Part shown: piece after piece, positions 7,224 through 10,834 of the stretch
Position numbering within the stretch: the stretch's first letter is position 1
Layout of the letters: each line of letters begins with the position of its first letter
DNA from: an uncultured Treponema sp.
GTDB lineage: Bacteria; Spirochaetota; Spirochaetia; Treponematales; Treponemataceae
Reading direction: 5' to 3'
DNA length: 10,834 nt
Assembly: GCA_947167745.1 (NCBI GenBank)
Contig: CAMVJE010000049.1
Coordinates: 1-10,834, forward strand
Made by a program: the position numbers and the translations under genes
The notes under the pieces: generated by a model
Databases searched by the model: none
What the model was told of the DNA's origin: nothing
Seen by the model: only the letters and a program-made list of their open reading frames with translations

Positions 7224-9242
7224 TTATTTTTTTATGGAAATTTCCGTAAGTGCTCCACCGTTCAGATAGAGCCGATATTTTCCCTTTTCAAGATTTCTTC
7301 CCTGCAAATCGATCGGGCTCACTCCGAGTCGGGGAAGCGAAGCTATGACTAAATCATTTTCAACTGAAGTAAGAAAAGCAAAACGATATGTAGTGTCGCT
7401 GCTTGAAGATGATTGCACCGTAAAGGAAAGAGATGCCTTCTCCAAAAGCTCAATTTCAAAAAAAGTGCTGGCTTTCTTGTAGGATGATGAATCAACTTTG
7501 TTCCGGCTTGAGCGCAGGGATTTTTTGGACCATTGTAGCTTCCCGTTTACAGAGAGGCGGGCAAGACCTTTTTCTTCTCTTAAAAGAAAAGATTTTAGAG
7601 AAGAATAAGTATTTGAATCCGTGGAAATCCCAGCATCTGGCTTTTGGTTGAATTTCCAGAATATTTTTTCTTTATAGGGAGCAGGTATTTCGTCAAAGAA
7701 AAGAAGTTTTCCGTCAGCCTTCGTTTCCTCAAGGTCAATTTTGTGGCAGCTGTCGCTTATAAAAACACTACCTGTATCAAAGTCACAGCTTTTAATGTGA
7801 ATATTACTGGCAGAACGCAGATTCATGGCATTTTCAAAGCCCTTAAAAGTCGAATCTGCAATATAAATGTCATGAACAGGTTTTTCTTCGGAAATACCGT
7901 CGATATAAAGGGCATTTTTTGAAAGCATGCCTGCTTCTGCCCTGATGTTCCAGATGTGGATTCCTTTTAAATCGGGGAAGAATTTTGTTTTGTCGTCTTT
8001 GTCGGTGACGCTTCCACCTATGCTTGTTGATTCATAAAAAGTGTTGAAAGCTATTGCCCAGCGGGCGTTAATAATATCGTTATCGAAAATGTATATATCA
8101 TCAGTTTCACCGCCCCGCCCGGCTGGAGTTTTAAATGCAATTCCACCAGAAGAAATCACGGTCTTAAAAGTATTACGGCAGACTACGACTCTCTCAGTTC
8201 CAGCCACATTTTCGCTTCCAAGACCAAAACCACAATGAGTGTCATCCGTGATATTGTTGCATATAAGCACATCTGAAATTCTTTTTTTGATTTTGGTTTT
8301 CGCGGTAGCCGATTTAAAAACTATGCCATCATCTCCGCAAGTAAGCCTGCAATTAACCACGATTGTCTTTGAACACATGCAGATGTCGAGTCCGTCAGTG
8401 TTAGGTGTAAAGGTAGGACTGTAAATAGAAAGTCCGTCAATGATAAGATTCCGGCACCTTGTAGGAAAACAGTGCATTTTTGGAGAATTACAAAGTTCAA
8501 CTCCGCTTATCTTCACATTCTCGCAGTCTACAAAGCCGATGATATAGACACCACGCTTATGCTCCTGCTCCATATAATCTCTTCCAATACAGCCAGCTCC
8601 AATTTTATTCCAGCTTCTGTCGTAGGGCCACCAGGTCTCCCCTTTATTCGACTCCTGCAAAAGTCCGCCCCGTGAAAGACAATTCTTCCAGTATTTTTCG
8701 GCCTCTGATTTCTCCATCGACTTTTCGATTTTTTCCTTGGCAAGGGGCCACCAGAACTCACCGTTACCGTCAATCCGTCCCTTTCCTGAAACGGCAATAT
8801 TCCGGGCATTTTTAGCATAAATAAAGTCTGTTTTTTCTTTTTGACGATAATACAAGGATTTATCGGGGCTTGCGAGTAATGTTGCACCTTCTTCAAGGAA
8901 AAGTTCCACATTGTCCTGCAAAATTATCGGCCCTGAAAAATACGTTCCTTGTGGAAAAACAAGATGACCGCCTCCAGCTGAACTCAACTCAGAAACAGCC
9001 TCGTTAATTGCCCGGGTCCAGATTTGAAAATATTCCTTTCCGTCCCAGTCTTTAAAATAAGTTTTTTCGCATCGATTTTTATAGTCAAGGACTGAAACTC
9101 GCTTTTCGGGAATAGACCAGTCTTCTACCCTCTCAAGCTCAATTGGAAGAGACGGCAGGGAATCATAATAAGAATCATAGGAGCTTTTTGAAAAGACAGA
9201 GGCAGAAGAGAAAAATACGGCTGCTATAAAAAAGTCCCGCAA
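7224..9242 (-). CDS. Secreted glycoside hydrolase family 28 (polygalacturonase-type pectinase)
   Basis: GH28 enzymes hydrolyse galacturonan-type pectin with a parallel beta-helix fold. Counting from a TTG at 9242 (672 residues), a signal peptide-like stretch (FFIAAVFFSSASVFS) comes first. Next is the domain entry VSVLDY near 49, then GGGHLVFPQGTYFSGPI near 90 and two WWP motifs. The catalytic aspartates follow: Asp283 in NTDGLD and Asp304/305 in GDDG. Then come His336 in THCGFGLGSE and Lys371 in IAFKTPAGRGG. The usual RIK reads AFK, so the substrate-binding arginine is replaced by alanine. The last 130 or so residues lie outside the catalytic core and look beta-rich; I do not recognise them. 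The start is uncertain: no well-placed ATG or Shine-Dalgarno exists. The frame stays open to an ATG at 9308 inside ssrA, and no in-frame start codon is found just downstream. Product class is confident, start is not. Confidence 0.85.
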   Translation of the reverse strand: MRDFFIAAVFFSSASVFSKSSYDSYYDSLPSLPIELERVEDWSIPEKRVSVLDYKNRCEKTYFKDWDGKEYFQIWTRAINEAVSELSSAGGGHLVFPQGTYFSGPIILQDNVELFLEEGATLLASPDKSLYYRQKEKTDFIYAKNARNIAVSGKGRIDGNGEFWWPLAKEKIEKSMEKSEAEKYWKNCLSRGGLLQESNKGETWWPYDRSWNKIGAGCIGRDYMEQEHKRGVYIIGFVDCENVKISGVELCNSPKMHCFPTRCRNLIIDGLSIYSPTFTPNTDGLDICMCSKTIVVNCRLTCGDDGIVFKSATAKTKIKKRISDVLICNNITDDTHCGFGLGSENVAGTERVVVCRNTFKTVISSGGIAFKTPAGRGGETDDIYIFDNDIINARWAIAFNTFYESTSIGGSVTDKDDKTKFFPDLKGIHIWNIRAEAGMLSKNALYIDGISEEKPVHDIYIADSTFKGFENAMNLRSASNIHIKSCDFDTGSVFISDSCHKIDLEETKADGKLLFFDEIPAPYKEKIFWKFNQKPDAGISTDSNTYSSLKSFLLREEKGLARLSVNGKLQWSKKSLRSSRNKVDSSSYKKASTFFEIELLEKASLSFTVQSSSSSDTTYRFAFLTSVENDLVIASLPRLGVSPIDLQGRNLEKGKYRLYLNGGALTEISIKK

Positions 9243-9256
9243 ACACCTGCGGGACT
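9228..9256 (-). terminator. Rho-independent terminator of ssrA
   Basis: A perfect 9-bp stem AGTCCCGCA/TGCGGGACT encloses a 6-nt loop and is followed by six T on the minus strand. It starts two bases after the mature tmRNA 3' end. The putative TTG start and the first codons of the GH28 frame lie inside this hairpin and its T-run. Confidence 0.92.
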
Positions 9257-9258
9257 TC

Positions 9259-9638
9259 TGGAGATGGGGGGAATTGAACCCCCGTCCGAAAGTGGAAGCC
9301 AAATACATCTACATGTTTAGTTATGCGAGGTAGTTGTCGGGAGCAGGTAGCAGCATAACAAGCGTCTCCTCCGTATTCTGAGTAAAAGTCCCGCGCGCAC
9401 CCCAAAAATTACGAGCGGCAAGTCCCTGTTTGTGACGGAAGTCGTAAAGTTAGGAACAGCACCCTACGAGTTCCGGCTCAAGCGCAATTAAGCAGCGAGA
9501 GCTTCTGCGAAAGAAGCCTCTTCGACTTCTTCTTCTTTTCTTTCGAAAATTGCAGTTATTGTTTTCTCAGTTTAGGGAACCTTGACTCCCACATGCAGTA
9601 AGTGCCTTGATCACGATCGTCGAAACCGGTGCACCCCC
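9259..9638 (-). ncRNA. ssrA: Transfer-messenger RNA (tmRNA)
   Basis: tmRNA with SmpB rescues stalled ribosomes and adds a degradation tag to the unfinished protein. The 380-nt gene has the tRNA-like ends: 5' GGGGGTG (9638-9632) pairs over seven positions, two of them wobbles, with CATCTCC (9266-9260). The 5' domain continues CACCGGTTTCGACG, and the T arm is GGGGG-TTCAATT-CCCCC. The discriminator is A at 9259. The next bases are GAA, so CCA is not encoded. The tag frame ends in ALAA and a stop at 9488. A promoter at 9656-9684 and a strong terminator flank it. The mature 5' end lies about 17 bases below the -10 box, so a short leader should be removed by RNase P. This is the standard one-piece form, not a permuted one. 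Confidence 0.97.
9488..9553 (-). other. tmRNA proteolysis-tag reading frame (21 codons)
   Basis: Reading back from the TAA at 9490-9488 gives the tag AIFERKEEEVEEASFAEALA plus a final A. The likely resume codon is GCA at 9553-9551, placed 85 nt from the tmRNA 5' end (E. coli resumes at about 90) and preceded by AATAACT. The ALAA end is the standard protease signal. The tag is about twice the E. coli length and has seven glutamates, partly from a short GAA repeat. The resume codon is inferred, and a start a few codons further in cannot be excluded. Confidence 0.75.
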
Positions 9639-9655
9639 GTCTGTATTTCTTCATA

Positions 9656-9684
9656 AATATACTGATGCATGTCTCTAAAGTCAA
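9656..9684 (-). promoter_or_regulatory. Promoter of ssrA
   Basis: On the minus strand, TTGACT (9684-9679), a 17-bp spacer and TATATT (9661-9656) each differ from the sigma-70 consensus by only one base. It lies in the 78-bp gap between ssrA and the upstream phosphate-fusion gene and would give a leader of roughly 10 bases before the mature tmRNA end. No convincing terminator for the upstream gene is seen in this gap. Confidence 0.85.
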
Positions 9685-9716
9685 GATTATTTTGTAAAAG
9701 TAAATATAATCAGCTG

Positions 9717-10834
9717 CTAGGAAATTCTGTATCCTACTCCGCGGACGGTTTCTATAAGTTTTTGATTATTCAATTTTTGCCGCAAAAGCCCGATGTGAAC
9801 ATCTAGAGTACGGCTTTCGATTTCTTTATCATAATTCCAGACAGATTCAAGAATCTGCTCACGACTTACAACCCTTCCTTTATTTTCCATAAGCAGGGCA
9901 AGCAGTTCATATTCTTTTACTGCCAGCTGAACTTCCAGACCTGAAACAAATGCTTTTCTGCTTTTTGTATTGATGATTACATTTTGAGCGCTAATCAGAT
10001 TTTTTTCAGAGCCATCGGTAAGAACAGAGTCCCCCAGATTTGGCTGAATTGCCTGAATTACGCCAAAAATGCAGTCACCCGCCTTTTCAATTTTGCGTAT
10101 AAGATCCATGTAATTAAGTTCTGCCTTAACATTGCTGCCATTTTCAATTCTCTTTCGGCTGGCCTTTTTAAGTTCGCGTTTTGTTTTGTCGATTTTGTCT
10201 TCCACATCAGATAGAAGAACCTTGTCAATTTCAGATAATCCTAATGCAATGTAAGTGCATGTCTGTTCGTAAAAAATATGAACCTGGTTAAAATATTCAA
10301 TTAATTCCGCAGTCTGACTTTCGAGTGAAGATGTTTCTGATTCTTTTTTGAATTTACAAAGTGAATGCATCATTGAAGTACATTCGTCACTCAAATCTTC
10401 CAGATTCTGAATAACAGAAATCATATTGGCAAAATTGTTGCGGTCATTATGATTTGCAGTTGGAAGTCGGGAGCATTTTTGAAGAAAGTAGGAAATTTCA
10501 TGATTCATTTCATCAATATACTCTTCCCTCTGATTTATCTCGTCTGTTAAAGACTCCAGATCCACTGCTTTTTGATGAAGACCGTGACTCAGGAAATCCA
10601 TCATCTCCATTACGCGGCCGGCCATTTTTGTAATTTCTTTCTGAATCTGAAGGGTATATAAGTCTGTACTGACATGATTTTTGGGAAGGATAATTGGGAT
10701 TTTATAATGAGCATCTTTTTCTTTCTGACTTTCATGAATCAGCTTTTCTGTCAGATGTGCAATCTGTTTTACGAAAGGAAGGAAAAGGATTGTGGCAGAA
10801 ATATTAAAGACAGTATGAAGCATGGCAATGTGAG
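9717..10834 (-). CDS. Na+/phosphate cotransporter (C-terminal part) fused to PhoU-like and OmpR/PhoB winged-helix domains; 5' end outside the window
   Basis: The frame is open to the window edge, so the N terminus is missing. The visible part begins HIAMLHTVFNISATILFLPF, which resembles the last membrane segment of the NptA/PF02690 Na+/phosphate cotransporters. Counting from the Met at 10823, a PhoU-like helical domain runs from about 60 to 265, with acidic repeats such as NLEDLSDECTSM and IRKIEKAGDCIFGV. Such domains commonly follow these transporters. Residues 277-368 then form a complete OmpR/PhoB-type DNA-binding domain: VKEYELLALLMENKGRVVSR, the recognition-helix region SRTLDVHIGLLRQKL and the wing TVRGVGYRIS. 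No receiver domain or stop codon separates the parts. I infer a membrane-tethered regulator that couples phosphate transport or binding to transcription. The gene ends 33 bp before the ssrA promoter. Domain calls are strong; the joint function is inference. Confidence 0.88.
   Translation of the reverse strand, partial: HIAMLHTVFNISATILFLPFVKQIAHLTEKLIHESQKEKDAHYKIPIILPKNHVSTDLYTLQIQKEITKMAGRVMEMMDFLSHGLHQKAVDLESLTDEINQREEYIDEMNHEISYFLQKCSRLPTANHNDRNNFANMISVIQNLEDLSDECTSMMHSLCKFKKESETSSLESQTAELIEYFNQVHIFYEQTCTYIALGLSEIDKVLLSDVEDKIDKTKRELKKASRKRIENGSNVKAELNYMDLIRKIEKAGDCIFGVIQAIQPNLGDSVLTDGSEKNLISAQNVIINTKSRKAFVSGLEVQLAVKEYELLALLMENKGRVVSREQILESVWNYDKEIESRTLDVHIGLLRQKLNNQKLIETVRGVGYRIS

Noticed and set aside
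8528..8911. Open frame of 127 codons on the minus strand inside the GH28 gene
   Set aside because: It lies in another frame within a gene that has clear catalytic motifs, its composition is basic and irregular, and it has no ribosome binding site. It is an out-of-frame shadow.
9175..9405. Small open frame on the minus strand across the ssrA 3' end
   Set aside because: It covers tmRNA sequence and the terminator hairpin. The frame is a by-product of the RNA gene and the GH28 5' end.
9685..9716. AT-rich inverted repeat (GATTAT/ATAATC) after the phosphate-fusion gene as a terminator
   Set aside because: The stem is weak, lacks G-C pairs and has no proper T-run. It could be chance in an AT-rich gap.
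10821..10823. ATG near the window edge as the true start of the phosphate-fusion gene
   Set aside because: The frame stays open upstream with residues HIA that continue the cotransporter motif, and a start here would cut through the last membrane segment. The gene is partial, not short.
1..10834. Search for mobile elements, CRISPR arrays, integrases and riboswitches
   Set aside because: No transposase or integrase frame, no spaced direct repeats and no recognisable aptamer was seen on either strand.

Overview
The window looks like chromosomal DNA from a spirochaete, most likely a host-associated Treponema. This is judged from the overall feel of the proteins (relaxed lipobox, AT-rich codon use, the trigger factor–ClpP–ClpX gene order) and from a pectinase gene, which fits rumen or gut pectin-using treponemes. 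The genus is an inference, not a measurement.

Plus-strand half (1-3517): the 3' part of a tRNA-Gly(GCC) with its own terminator, then the protein quality-control block tig, clpP and clpX. tig has its own terminator. clpP and clpX overlap by one base and form one unit. clpX runs 20 bp into the end of a convergent gene.

Minus-strand half (3498-10834), read from right to left: (i) the 3' part of a gene whose product joins the end of a Na+/phosphate cotransporter, a PhoU-like helical domain and an OmpR/PhoB-type winged-helix DNA-binding domain in one reading frame; (ii) ssrA (tmRNA) with a near-consensus promoter, an unusually long acidic proteolysis tag and a strong terminator; (iii) a secreted GH28 polygalacturonase-type enzyme whose reading frame begins inside the ssrA terminator or tmRNA sequence; (iv) a polar amino-acid ABC transporter operon (binding lipoprotein, permease, ATPase) with a good extended -10 promoter; (v) an M18-family aminopeptidase that appears to be made from a leaderless mRNA.

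How the genes fit together: trigger factor folds nascent chains. tmRNA rescues stalled ribosomes and tags the products, and ClpXP is the expected protease for those tags, so the window holds both ends of that pathway. The aminopeptidase could finish peptide breakdown, and the ABC system imports amino acids. The pectinase is a nutritional gene sitting against ssrA.

The standout is the transporter–PhoU–winged-helix fusion, which suggests a membrane-tethered phosphate-responsive transcription regulator. No mobile elements, CRISPR arrays or riboswitches were seen.
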